Of a DNA stretch of 64,000 bases, positions 1 to 10,324 are shown piece after piece. A model generated the notes under the pieces. That model was not told the origin of the DNA, ran no database searches, and saw only the letters and a program-made list of their open reading frames with translations. How positions within the stretch are numbered: position 1 is the first letter of the stretch; each line of letters starts with the position of its first letter. The translations under genes and the position numbers were made by a program. The stretch is from the NCBI GenBank assembly GCA_944548615.1, contig OX155951.1, forward strand, positions 36,856,709 to 36,920,708. The letters are read 5' to 3'. Source of the stretch: Micropterix aruncella (taxonomy: Eukaryota; Arthropoda; Insecta; Lepidoptera; Micropterigidae).

Positions 1-392
1 TATTAGTGACACTTTTTGTCTGGAGAATCTAGTCCCAGTTTAACTATACGTCACAAAGATCTTATAGATCTAGGTGACATCAAGGGCTGGAAACAAGCCC
101 CCCACTCCATCTACTACTAAAGATACATCCCATTTTCTGAACACGGCATAATTACTCTTAACGAAGTCCCTTCTTGTCTTAAATACCTAATTTTGAGTAT
201 ACTTAAAAATATCATGGATTTCAATAACCTGAAATGCTTGTTCTGATAACTGGGATCCTTGGTCCTTAGGGTTATATTCAGTTAAGTTATATTTACAATA
301 ATTATACTGTCAAGTAAGGATACCACCAGTGAGTGAATCTATTCTGGTGTTTGTTTTTGAATATAGGGCAATATTTAAAGTCTTTACAAATT
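1..392. other. No recognisable feature
   Basis: AT-rich sequence without a long open frame, RNA gene or repeat that I could match elsewhere in the window. Confidence 0.5.
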
Positions 393-600
393 TTGTTTAT
401 TTATTTATTTATTGGATACATACACATTTAGGCGCAAGAGCACAATAGAAAATAAAAAATAATTTACAATTTAGGAATTACCATTATATGTTACATTTCG
501 CCAAAATTTACACTGAATATATTTAGGTATACATCTGTCTGTGCCCAGGTTAAACAGCGCATAAATTATTAAAATATTTATTTTTATAAAGTGTCAGTAA
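393..600 (-). mobile_element. Probable LINE 3' end, minus strand
   Basis: A run of TTTATTTATTTATT at about 393-413 read on the minus strand is an AAATA-type tail, the usual 3' end of the insect CR1/Jockey-like LINEs seen elsewhere in this window (3790-3815, 49090-49120). The sequence to its right is AT-rich and would be the 3' untranslated region. No reverse transcriptase coding is visible, so the inner boundary is a guess. Confidence 0.3.
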
Positions 601-1945
601 AGTGCAACCAAACCCCTCTTACTAGGCACTCCTGTGTTAAGGTGAGCTCATGTTTAGTAATGATAATACTAACAATCTTCCCGGGTCGATATAATAACGT
701 TATAATTACTTACGGCATTCAACTCTTCTTACAAATACGCCTATCTGATAAGAAACATGCACTTATTACTTCACTGTTTCCATTTTGCGGATGCCAGCTT
801 ACGGGTTCGATTCAATTTCTCCGCGATATCAATCAGTGAAAATCAGCTTCTTCACGTTCGCCCTCCAGCCGAGTCTTGTTTAAATGAACCATACAAATGA
901 TAAAGAGAGAATAATCTGGCACGACAATACGGGTTTGCATCTCATTGTTTCATGTTTCGACGTCCAGGAAATATTTATATTTTGTGAAACAGGTTTTGCC
1001 ATATTTTCTTTTAAAATCTATTGCCAATTTTAAAAGTGGGATTATGTAGATTAGAAAAATATTTATTTGGAGCTGTTGTTACAAAAACCATATAGAAATC
1101 CAAAAAAAGCACAAAGATTAAAAATTTAATCTGCAAATAGACAAAAACTATGCTATAAAACAAGAAACGCTGCAAATTAGGTATCCTCAGGATATCTCTT
1201 ATCGTGGTTTTCAAGATACACCTATGTACTATTGGCTTATACAGTAAACCACAATTTTATGATATTTAAGTAAAATAACCAAAATCAAATAAATTAAAAT
1301 TATCAAAAACAAGAAATTGAAATAATCATAATCAAATAAATGCATAATTTCAAGATTATCAAAATCATAATATTTAGCATGAAATAATCACGATACAAAT
1401 TTATAAGCAAACGAAAAGACAATAGTAATGATCAAGTTATCAAGTAAATAATTGATGTCATTGACGTTGAACTGATAAAGTGAAATGCACAGATAAAACA
1501 GTGAAATGAAACAGGTGAACGCACTATTCCATTATTTATTGGAACTTGTAAAGCACACCACTAATACTTATCAAAGCTGACCAAACATGAAGACGCCAAA
1601 AATGTGTCAGTTGCGTATTAAAGGACACTATTTCCCTATTTTAGAAAATAAATCAATATGTAGTTTAATACCTCAATATGGAGGAGAACTCTTGAATGAA
1701 AAATCAATCTTGAATTTAGTCCATTAGAAAGTGTTAGGAATGATATGGAAATGTGACAATTGGGCTGACTATTTTTAGTTATTTCAATCTTAACAGCAGG
1801 GAAGCAATATCTCGTCTAAGCGTACGTCTTTTTTTTTCGAGAAGGACTAAACTGCGAATTAATTAGTCAAACATATCACATCAAAAATACATAATGAAAT
1901 AACTCACTTAGCAATACATATACATATATTATAGATTATAGCAAA
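601..1945. other. Unassigned AT-rich sequence
   Basis: Only short open frames occur (for example 591-839 plus and 1011-1214 minus). Their translations resemble no family I know and have the biased composition expected of AT-rich noncoding DNA. A 13-base string, AACTCACTTAGCA, occurs at 1901-1913 and again at 1961-1973; the second copy lies in the LINE coding region that starts here, so the first may be a small local duplication at the insertion junction. Confidence 0.4.
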
Positions 1946-3283
1946 TACATATCTCTACTTAACTCACTTAGCAAAATTATAGAACGACACGTAAAGAAAC
2001 AACTGACTGACTACTTGGAAACCAATTCACTACTATCGGCAGGACAATACGGCTTTAGGTCAAACATGGGCACCCAAGACGCTATATTAAAAGTGACAAA
2101 ATTTATTTCAAAAAATGTTGACAGTAACCGAAAATGCCTTGGAGTGTTCCTTGATTTGGCCAAAGCCTTTGACACAGTACATCACATAAAACTATTAGAC
2201 AAACTACGGCAGATTGGTATACGAGACATAGAACTGGACTGGTTCCGAAGTTATATTACAGGACGAACACAACGAGTGAAACTAAATGACACAATAATAA
2301 GTAACTGGATGAATATTGACTACGGCGTTCCTCAAGGGAGTACATTAGGACCAATATTGTTTTTGATTTACATAGATGACCTTTGTAGGCAGGAAATACC
2401 AGGTGTTATTGCATCTTTTGCCGATGACACAGTGCTTTTGTTTGAGAGTAGCACCTGGGAGTCTGTATTTGTAAAGGCAAAGAAAGGACTCAATCAGACA
2501 CATGACTGGCTAAATGAACATCTACTGACGCTTAACATAGAAAAAACGAAATACATGACCTTTAGCATAGATGGGCGGAATCAACCGGGACTAGAAAAAC
2601 ATCTACTATTACACAACTGTGATGGGACAAACTGCATGTGCCAACCGCTGGAACGCACGTCATGTATAAAATACTTAGGTATCCTGATAGACGGCTTCCT
2701 GAGATGGCATAAGCAAGTTGACCAGACTGCGACACGACTTAGAAAACTAATTTACATATTTAAAAATATTAGAAATATACTTAGCCCATCTATGCTTAAA
2801 ACGACTTACTACGCACTAGCGCAATCAATCATTACATACGGACAGATAGGATGGGGTGGAGCGGCTAAATCAGTCCTTGACCCGGCAATAAAGGCCCAGA
2901 AAGCCCTTATTAGGGTTATTAATAGAAGACCGCTCCGTTTCCCATCCGACCAATTATTCATAGACTTCAACGTAATGGACATTCGACAGTTGTACATAAG
3001 AGCGGTCTTGATGTACTTCCAGAGGAATGACAGGACTGCGACTATTAAACTTCGGGACCACGGACATGACACTAGAAATCGATACAGACAACGGGAGTTA
3101 AAAATGAACACGACGTACGGACAAAGACATTACACATTTCTAGCTCCAAAGCTTTACAATATACTGACAATGGACGTTCAAACGACCGACGTACCTTACG
3201 CTACGTTTAGAAGAGTGGTGGCAACTTGGCTTTTAAATAAATCTAGGGAAGACTGTGAAAAATTATTAAGGTCTCAGGTGTGA
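1946..3283 (+). CDS. LINE reverse transcriptase, 5'-truncated, open frame
   Basis: Reverse transcriptase of a non-LTR retrotransposon, which would copy element RNA at a nicked target. The usable frame is already open upstream of the first listed start: codons from about 1946 read as ISLLNSLSKIIERHVKK, the conserved start of the RT fingers. Counting from the TTG at 2015, motif A LDLAKAFDTVHH is near residues 46-57, motif B GVPQGSTLGPILF near 104-116, motif C FADD at 135-138 (both catalytic Asp present), and the thumb motif YLGILID follows. The C-terminal region carries the LINE-typical RVINRRP segment. The endonuclease domain and any ORF1 are absent, so it cannot be autonomous. The TTG at 2015 is an artefact of truncation, not a real start. 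Confidence 0.9.
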   Translation, partial: YISLLNSLSKIIERHVKKQLTDYLETNSLLSAGQYGFRSNMGTQDAILKVTKFISKNVDSNRKCLGVFLDLAKAFDTVHHIKLLDKLRQIGIRDIELDWFRSYITGRTQRVKLNDTIISNWMNIDYGVPQGSTLGPILFLIYIDDLCRQEIPGVIASFADDTVLLFESSTWESVFVKAKKGLNQTHDWLNEHLLTLNIEKTKYMTFSIDGRNQPGLEKHLLLHNCDGTNCMCQPLERTSCIKYLGILIDGFLRWHKQVDQTATRLRKLIYIFKNIRNILSPSMLKTTYYALAQSIITYGQIGWGGAAKSVLDPAIKAQKALIRVINRRPLRFPSDQLFIDFNVMDIRQLYIRAVLMYFQRNDRTATIKLRDHGHDTRNRYRQRELKMNTTYGQRHYTFLAPKLYNILTMDVQTTDVPYATFRRVVATWLLNKSREDCEKLLRSQV

Positions 3284-3490
3284 TCGTGATATATATTTAT
3301 TTATATTTTATATATTATAACTCTATTTTATATACCTACTATCATATTATATGTATGAATTTATATATAATATTACTATATATATGTTATATGGTATATA
3401 TAATATATATATATTATATTAATATATATCTATATATGGTATACATATTTATATGTGTTTATATCAAATATATAAAAAAAATTATTATTA
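3284..3490. repeat. TA-rich low-complexity tract in LINE 3' UTR
   Basis: Nearly pure A/T with many TATA and ATAT runs directly after the RT stop codon. It lies within the 3' untranslated region of the LINE and probably grew by slippage. Confidence 0.6.
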
Positions 3491-3837
3491 TTCCATATAA
3501 CTTAGTAGATTGTCATAAATTTTAATTTAGTTTATAATTTTATTGATGTTTTTAAATTTAACTTTAAATTTTAAATTATACTCAAGTATTAGATAAGACT
3601 TGCCCTCTCGTCTCAAAAGAATTCATCGATGTTAGTACCACCTCAACACAGGTTCATACCTAGTGAGGTGGTAAACCGTCATGTCAAAAGATGAATTTCC
3701 TTTCTAAGCTAGGTATAATATATACACTTATTATAAACTGTTTTTTTTTGTTAGAATAAGGATTTTCTTTGTAATTTGTATCTTGAATTATGGAAATAAA
3801 TAAATAAATAAAATAAATAAATCAATGTAAGTAATAT

Positions 3838-3863
3838 CATTGATTTTATAGATAAAATCAATG
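3838..3863. mobile_element. Ultra-short palindromic insertion, copy 1 (26 bp)
   Basis: Arms CATTGATTTTAT and ATAAAATCAATG are perfect 12-bp inverted repeats around a 2-base centre (AG). The palindrome is flanked by the direct repeat GTAATAT at 3831-3837 and 3864-3870, as expected of a TSD. The same palindrome recurs at 33795-33821 and 62469-62498 with different flanking duplications. It lies just downstream of the LINE tail. No coding is possible; it could be a minimal MITE or the collapsed ends of a larger transposon. Confidence 0.7.
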
Positions 3864-3871
3864 GTAATATG

Positions 3872-4550
3872 AAAATATTATATATTTATATACCTGAAGT
3901 AGGTAGGTAATTAAAATCGTCAATTGTAATTTAACTTTGAAATAGTTCGATTGCGATCGGGCATTTTGGTCATTTGAGAAATCATCTAAATTTTTATATG
4001 CTTTTTATATGTGTATGATTTATAAAATGCTTATAAATGGGTTTTAACCTAACGCTGCAATCGATATTTTGCAACATTAAAAAGACATTCCAAAACGATC
4101 CACTGAATGTACACATTGAAAAATAAGCTATAATAACTTATCATACCGTCTAAAAGTATTGGTCGCTTCATCGATACATGATTAAACACATAATTATTGC
4201 TTAGTGGTTGCCGAGGATAAGAACTTCTCGAATTACAAATAGTCATGACAAATTTCAAATAAACTATTTCGGTAAGACGCCAGACCGCGCACTCCTCCGT
4301 AACAAGGTTACTTGTTTCGCGAAATTAATTACGCGCAATTTGGTGAAATCAGGGCGGTCATGCGCCCGCTTGCACGTACCGCCGCGGTGTGATGTTTTCC
4401 ATTTTGCGAAAATATGCACGTAAATCGATTTTGAATATGGCGTCATCGACCGCTTCCCTAATTATCTTTAACCACTATGTTTGGGAATTGCAAAGTATAG
4501 TAATTGCGACACAGCGACGGACCAGTAACCGTTTTACAAACGCTACTTCG
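3872..4550. other. Unassigned unique sequence
   Basis: AT-rich to about 4260, then a short GC-richer stretch (about 4260-4450) containing CpG-rich words. The open frames here overlap on both strands and look like chance. No repeat match was seen in the window. Confidence 0.4.
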
Positions 4551-4596
4551 CAAATATTTGTATTAAAAAAATCGGGTGTGTCACCCCAAAACTTTC
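4551..4596 (+). repeat. Family C repeat, 5' end fragment
   Basis: The stretch around CACCCCAAAACTTTCCCGGC matches the beginning of the longer family C copies at 35283, 60205 and (minus strand) about 25600, which share the sequence through CCAAGGA. Here the match stops after about 45 bases and is replaced by a C-rich tract. Confidence 0.5.
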
Positions 4597-5012
4597 CCGG
4601 CAAGCCCAAACCCCACCCCCCACACCCCCTCAAACCCCTCCACCCTACCCCCCTCCTCCCCTCCATCCTCTCCCTACACCCCCTTTTCCCCCTTCTTCCC
4701 CTCCCTTATCAACCCAAAACCTTCCCTCACTCCCTGTTTCTCTCCCCCCCCCAAATCACCTTAACCCCTCCCTTCCCCTCCCTCTGACCCACCCCCACTT
4801 CTACCCCTAACCAACTCCCCATTAAACCCCCCTTACCGCGCCTCCCCACCCCTTTAACCCCCTTCCCTCAACCCCCTCCCCTAACCCCCAACGCTACCCC
4901 CCCGCCCCCCCCCCACCCTAACGCTACCCCCCGCAACGCCCCTTTCACCTTAACACCCCCTAAACCCAACCCACCCTAAACTAACCCCCCTACAGCACGT
5001 CCCCCCCCCCTC
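4597..5012. repeat. Strand-asymmetric C-rich low-complexity tract
   Basis: About 415 bases of mostly C with A and T and almost no G on the plus strand, made of irregular runs such as CCCCACCCCCC and CCTAACCCCC. There is no fixed period. It sits between a family C end (4551-4596) and a tandem repeat that leads into more family C sequence, so it probably expanded inside a family C copy. The minus strand is very G-rich and could form quadruplex structures; that is inference. Confidence 0.7.
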
Positions 5013-5030
5013 AAACCCCTTTTGAATTCT

Positions 5031-5310
5031 AAGTAATTGGGTATCTCTAAGAACACTCTACATAAGGCGTGATAGGAACCCACCGAAGAAAAAGAATGTC
5101 GGAAGAACAAAAAACTGTCGTACGTAACTATACATCCTGACTACTTGGGTATCTTTTAAAACACTCTAGATAAGGCGGGAGAGGAACTCGCGGAAGAAGA
5201 AGAACATAGGAAGAAGACGAATATTTTAGTCCGAAACTATGCACCCTGAGTGCTTGGTCTATTGTCTTCTAAGTTAAAGCACTTTAGATAAGTCGGTATA
5301 GGAACTTAGT
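5031..5310 (+). repeat. Tandem repeat, about 2.5 units of 107-115 bp
   Basis: The phrases GGGTATCTCTAAGAACACTC (about 5039), GGGTATCTTTTAAAACACTC (about 5146) and a third, more diverged version (about 5253, ending AAGCACTTTAGATAAGTC) recur at intervals of about 107-115 bases, each followed by a related purine-rich segment with GAAGAA words. It is adjacent to the family C fragment that follows. Confidence 0.7.
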
Positions 5311-5460
5311 ATTTCGAGATTGAAGTATGACTAAATGTGCCTGCATACAAAACTTCAGCTTAATCGGACGAATCGTTTGGGCACTATCGTGGAGTAATAC
5401 AGACTGTCAGACAGATACACAGACACACAGATGTGCGTAAAACAGGAAAGTAAAACCAGA
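5311..5460 (+). repeat. Family C repeat, 3' part
   Basis: Contains CTTCAGCTTAATCGGACG, then GTTTGGGCACTATCGTGGAG and a CAGACAGA/CACACAG-rich stretch. The same series occurs at 35940-36010, 60720-60800 and, reversed, at 24600-24660 and 25240-25320. Confidence 0.65.
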
Positions 5461-6480
5461 TAAATGTCCAATATACAAACTCTGTGCAAAACGCCAGTTA
5501 ATCACATTTATTTTATAGTTTAATAACCGGGCGAGCAGTTAGAAACCATTAATTTGACTCACTTTTTCGGCCGTTTCTTTACATTTAGTCGTAATATTGT
5601 CAATTATATTATCTTTGATTGTCATCGCTTGGGTCGCATGTCATTGTCAGCGGTACTTTCGTTTCCGCTGCATTTTTGCTCGTAAAACTGTTATTATTTA
5701 CTGGGTTTATTTACATTGTAGATTTAAAGACTTGAAATATAGATTTGGCTGGCAGGTCACGAGCGCCATCTTCCACCGCGAGAAGGTGAACAGTGAATCC
5801 ATTGCGACCGAGGGCATTTGCTATAAACTTGAAAATTACGTAATATTTCTTCAAATGTGAGACTGCAAAGTGATGCTCAGACCCTTAATAGAGTTAAAGG
5901 TTTAGATAATGACGACCCTCAATATACTTAAATGTATAATGGCATTTTTGTAATAAGCTCACAAAATACTTTTTAATATAATATCGTGTCCTGTAAATTT
6001 TGCTAATAAAGAGCAATAAATAAAATTTAAAATTAAAAGTCTCTTGAATTCGGCGTATCGTAGCTTTTGTAAAATGGCACGAGATGGCTCCGGTCGTGTC
6101 GCCGTTGCTCGGCAACTTGGCTGCTTTCCATAATTATTTTGATCAATTTTTATCGCTCTACTTTTGATTGATTATTGTATACCTCCATATTTTAATATGA
6201 CAGTAAACGTTTCCTCGTCTTGCGACAACGGAATAAAATCCACAATAACTTAACAAAAGTAAACCAAGTTACCATATTCGCGAATAATTTAATGAGTGTT
6301 GATAATAATTAATGATCATGATAATAATTGATTATAATAATATGTATATGGTTTTAGATTGTTAAACGTCAGTGTCCAACATTTTGGCACCCTTCTGCAC
6401 GGGCGACATGCAGGTGGCACTGATAACACTGTCCAGTGGAACTAATAAAAACTAATTTAACCATCTATAAAAACAATAAT
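5461..6480. other. Unassigned sequence
   Basis: No coding frame of recognisable type. Open frames at 5597-5860 (plus) and 5894-6115 (minus) match nothing I know. Moderately AT-rich. Confidence 0.4.
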
Positions 6481-6484
6481 AATG

Positions 6485-6710
6485 AATGAATTTTTATTGA
6501 TTTTAAAAACCCAATAATTTAACCAATGATAAAAGTTCAATTATAAATGCTATCTATCGCATTTATACATAGGCTGATTACATAACAGAAATTATTCGAA
6601 GACATAGAATTACATCTATTAGTGTATATGGACATTAAAGTCCGTAGCTATTACGTATTGAAATGTGTACACCAAATTTAAAAAAATACATCTTTATGTT
6701 ACTAATATTA
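6485..6710 (+). repeat. Repeat family G, copy 1
   Basis: Shares AACCCAATAATTTAACCAATGATA (split here as AACCCAATAATTTAAC and CAATGATA) and, about 150 bases later, ATTACGTATTGAAA with sequence at 61785-61865 and 62335-62400. The second copy is split by a LINE fragment. Class unknown. Confidence 0.55.
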
Positions 6711-6779
6711 AAATAATAAAAGCGATGATCTTAAAATTTGTTTGTTATTATACGTATTATTATTTTATTTCAAAGTAGA

Positions 6780-6985
6780 ATACCGTATAGGATTGTTTAG
6801 AGCACTATCCATAGTGCGCCGCCATACTGCTATACCACGGACGCCGCCATATATAACATAAGAGAAGATTAATGAATGTTTAGAAATATAACTGCCATCT
6901 ACACATTGCGTTTTGTAGTAAAATCCTAGCTGCCAAATCGTAGCACAGCGTTGAGCAATCTAATACGCTCTATATCAATTATATT
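6780..6985 (+). repeat. Repeat family F, copy 1
   Basis: TACCGTATAGG, TTTAGAGC, then GCCATCTACACATTGCGTTT and GTAGTAAAATC are shared in order with 50990-51190. No inverted termini or coding were recognised. Confidence 0.55.
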
Positions 6986-8370
6986 ATATTGGTATTGGAT
7001 GCGAGTTGCTATGACATCTTACTTTTATATGAAATTCTTTTTTTTTCATTGTCACAGTAGGGTCTGTTCCTTATACATGATGAAGTTCCTTATACGTTTC
7101 TTATATACTATTTACACAGAATGTAAGCAGTAGAAAAGTAACAGCAAATAACCTTAACATTTTGCAGACAGCCTTGAATGAAAATAATTTGGTCGCTTCC
7201 GTGGATGATTCCGGTCATATTTAATGTGAATTCTTCAGACAGTATCTCGTAGCCTTGCATAAATCAATTCCCGTCGGGCAATCAACTCAGAAACAGTCGA
7301 AAGCTTTTAATGACTGGGCAACACCGTGAATTATGATATCCAAACAGCGGGCGCTGCTTGAATGAAATATAGAAATATACTAAGGATACTATAGTCACCA
7401 AATATATAACAATATACTAAACGACATACAATAAAGTAGTATGGTTTGCTAAGCAGAAATACTTAAGCTATTGTGTATATATAATTCAAATAATTAAATG
7501 TAGGCTGCCTAGAATAACATTCAAAAAGAATGTAGACGGAACCCAACATTTAATAATTGCGTACGCTTCAACATCAATGCCAATAGTATACAAAAAACTA
7601 CGATATTTCAGGACTGTCACTTGATAAGTATAAGAAGAACGAAAACTGAACGTATGTATCATAACCTTTCAAGAATAGCAACGCAATTATATACATAATC
7701 TGCACATCGTCACATCTCTGACAATATAAATAACCTATATACTAAGAGTGACTTTAGATATTATTTTTATTACCTAGTATTTTGTATTTGTATCTATTTT
7801 ATAATTATTTTTGATAGATTTTATTGTGTAATAATTATATTTATTTGTAATGGTCATTTTGTAAACGTTTCTATGTACTTTAACAATTTTGAAACCTAAT
7901 AATATTACAATTTCTTGTACCATAATAATGTAACAATTTTTACGTATATTATGAAACCAATAGATTATAAAACTTGTTTTCTTAAAATTACGTTTTAATT
8001 TGCTGTCATGTAAAATTATTGTCTTCCTTCAAACAGGCACGTCTAGTTAGGAGTGACGCTAAATCATTGCGTTTTTAAATAATTGCCTTGCATTTTCCTG
8101 ACTAATTAAATTAATAAATAGATAATGCGACAGCAGCTACAGAAATTTTCAACGACTATGCCCTTAAATATCAGTTGACAAAATACAGGAAATTATTCAA
8201 CTTCTTCTTCTCTATTCACTCCCACCACGAAATAATCAAGGTTGCTAACCTCAGAACAAAAAAGTAGGTATTACAAGTTACTACAGGCAAGTAGTAATAC
8301 ATACTTATATATAATGATAGGTACTTATCATTTTACATTTAAAAGTAGTTATTGGACTGTCCAATCAAAA
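6986..8370. other. Unassigned AT-rich sequence
   Basis: No convincing gene. Around 7740-7990 the sequence has the T- and A-rich texture of a LINE 3' untranslated region, but no tail or RT coding was seen. Confidence 0.4.
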
Positions 8371-8378
8371 TAAAGGGA

Positions 8379-8421
8379 ATTGAATGGGATGGGGGAAGGG
8401 GGAGGGTGATACCCATTCAAT
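8379..8421. other. Hairpin with G-run loop
   Basis: ATTGAATGGG (8379-8388) and CCCATTCAAT (8412-8421) are perfect 10-bp inverted repeats. The 23-base loop contains GGGGGAAGGGGGAGGG, three close G-runs. A possible quadruplex-in-loop structure; no function is evident. Confidence 0.55.
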
Positions 8422-8475
8422 ATTTTGAGAATTTAATGTTATTATTCGCTATTCTTCCATAAAAACTTATTATAT

Positions 8476-9195
8476 TTACAAGCTTTTATTTACCTTGCAA
8501 TCTTTAACAGTATGTTTGTTTAGGTCAAATCTTTCAAGCAGAATTAGAACCAATTCCTCTTATCCTATAAAGTAGAAATTTTACATGTTGGTTCAGTTCC
8601 GATGACAATGCATTTTTATCGTAAGCATGACCTGATTCTGCACCTAGGATTGTCTCCCGGCAAGGGGACTCTTCAACGGTCAACAACAAAGACACGAAAT
8701 TTTGTATAAGCATTCAATTATGATAGACCGTTGTAAGTTTCACAATGACATGGCTGCTGCGCCCAATATTGGCGCCCGACGAGGGGCGTCTTCAACGGTC
8801 AACAGCACAGAAACGAAATTTTGTATACTTATTCAATTATGATAGTCGATTTTAAGTTTTATCATGACATGGCTGCTCATCCCAGGGTTGGCTTCCGACT
8901 AGGGGACTAATCAACGGTCAACCGCACAGTAACAAAATTTTGTATACGCATTAAATTATGATAACCCGTTCTAAGTTTCACCGCAACAGGGCTGCTGCAC
9001 CCAGGGCATAGTAACAACGGTGTTATTATACTTTGCCCAGGGGACTCCTCAACGGCCAAAAGCAAAAACGCGAAAATCTGTATTACATTCAATTAGCCCG
9101 TTCTAGGTTCCACTGTGATATTTTGCTGCTGCATCTAGGGTTGGCTCGGAACAAAGCATTTTAATAAAAGCTTGTTTCTAAAAATGTGTGTTTAC
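8476..9195 (+). mobile_element. Element with internal 119-bp tandem repeats, copy 1
   Basis: Begins near ACAAGCTTTTATTTACC and ends near AATAAAAGCTTGTTT, so its termini carry a 13-bp inverted repeat (ACAAGCTTTTATT). The middle holds about four tandem units: CTTCAACGGTCAA-type phrases start at about 8671, 8790, 8909 and 9047, a period of 119 bases with one 19-base insertion in the third interval. Each unit includes AAATTTTGTATA, CAATTATGATA and GACATGGCTGCTG. A copy with the same two ends and about 3.5 units lies on the minus strand at 44335-44960, so this is a dispersed element and not a simple local satellite. Non-coding; MITE-like. Confidence 0.8.
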
Positions 9196-9199
9196 TATT

Positions 9200-9512
9200 A
9201 ACTTATTTAAAAATCTTATCAAGTCGGCGCAAATATCTCCAGTTTTGATGCCGAGACAACATCGTTCTACTTGAACATCTAGATAAATGGGTTTTAATTC
9301 CTATAATCAATGTCCCGGGCGGCGCTAAAGTAAAATTATAGAGTGCTGCATTTCCATTCGAATTAACCAACGCAAGGCCAACAGAGGAACATGAATCGTA
9401 GGAGGAAGTCGAACACGATCGTGACCAATTTAATGAAACAGTGGCAGAGCTTTAAAATGCGTGCTTTGGTCTCTTGGGGCCGGTTCTTTTGTCCTTGTTG
9501 TAGGCATGAATT
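9200..9512. other. Unassigned sequence
   Basis: Mixed composition with several CpG-containing words; open frames are short and unrecognised. Confidence 0.35.
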
Positions 9513-10125
9513 AATTATTTATTTTATTTTATTTTATAGCAAACTTACAGATAGTAAATATATAGTAGGTACTAAAATTTTAGAAACATATACAAACCAA
9601 ACAAATTTACTATCCTATGAACAGTTTGCAATGAATTAACAGAAATAACATGAACACGTTGATAGTAGAAAAAAATATAATAAAGCTAATAATAATATAA
9701 GGGTAAGAAAAGTAATAATTAAATAAGTTGTTAATAAGGATATTTGGATAGAGCAAAATAGAAGTATGAGTAATTGGATAATAATATTTATTATACATAA
9801 TATGATATAATACAATAGTATGTTATAACATAGTAATAATATAATACAGTACATTAGGATGGCAGTTAGTGAAATCTTAGGAAGTAGGAGATAGGCTAGG
9901 TATGATCAAGTCTTTTATTAAATTAATGGAATCATAAAATATATCTAATCCTTTACACGATTTATCAAAAACGCGACACATTCTGGTAAGAGGTTTTCTG
10001 GTATTCGACCCAATGTTGTTATCGCAAGCGACAACCGAAAATGTTTGAGAGCTCCTCGTTAGTCGCGGTGGCACACGAAATTGAACTTTTTCTAGACTAG
10101 CTGGGCTGTCTAGTCGATTGTGCAA
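9513..10125 (-). mobile_element. LINE 3' fragment with RT C-terminal relic, minus strand
   Basis: On the minus strand, codons ending at 9877 read LEKVQFRVPPRLTR then RMCRVFDKSC, the pattern at the extreme C terminus of insect LINE reverse transcriptases, where a short basic HR.R.. stretch is followed by R(M/L)C..(Y/F)(N/D) and a domain end. The 3' untranslated region follows leftwards to an ATTTTATTTTATTTTAT-type tail at about 9515-9540. The catalytic palm is lost. Confidence 0.6.
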
Positions 10126-10324
10126 AAGCTTATGCAGACACGTAATATCAGTTATAGTCCTACGTTATTATATAGTAACATATTATTTTAATTATGTAAA
10201 CCACAATTAATAACGTAAGAGACATTTTTATAGATAAGTACTATATATTATAGGAACCAGAGAAGCAATATTTAACATCCAGGTTCTAGTCCAATAGATT
10301 TAGAAACAACAATATCAGTCTACC

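Larger units (their letters stand above)
1946..3820 (+). mobile_element. 5'-truncated non-LTR retrotransposon (CR1/Jockey-like)
   Basis: Contains the RT frame 1946-3283, an AT-rich 3' untranslated region, and a tail of AAATA repeats at about 3793-3820. The 5' end is lost inside the RT domain, the usual result of incomplete target-primed reverse transcription. The frame has no stop or frameshift over more than 430 codons, which suggests a fairly recent insertion compared with the other LINE relics here. A related but decayed 3' copy lies on the minus strand at 49081-49935, sharing the C-terminal pattern LDP..KAQK.L.RVINR. Confidence 0.85.

Noticed and set aside
4208..4446. Overlapping frames on both strands near 4200-4450.
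   Set aside because: Mutually overlapping, no family similarity; a GC-richer unique stretch only.
4860..4930. CCCTAACC words resembling telomeric repeats.
   Set aside because: No regular period, and arthropod telomeres are normally TTAGG-type; the words are a by-product of C-rich low complexity.
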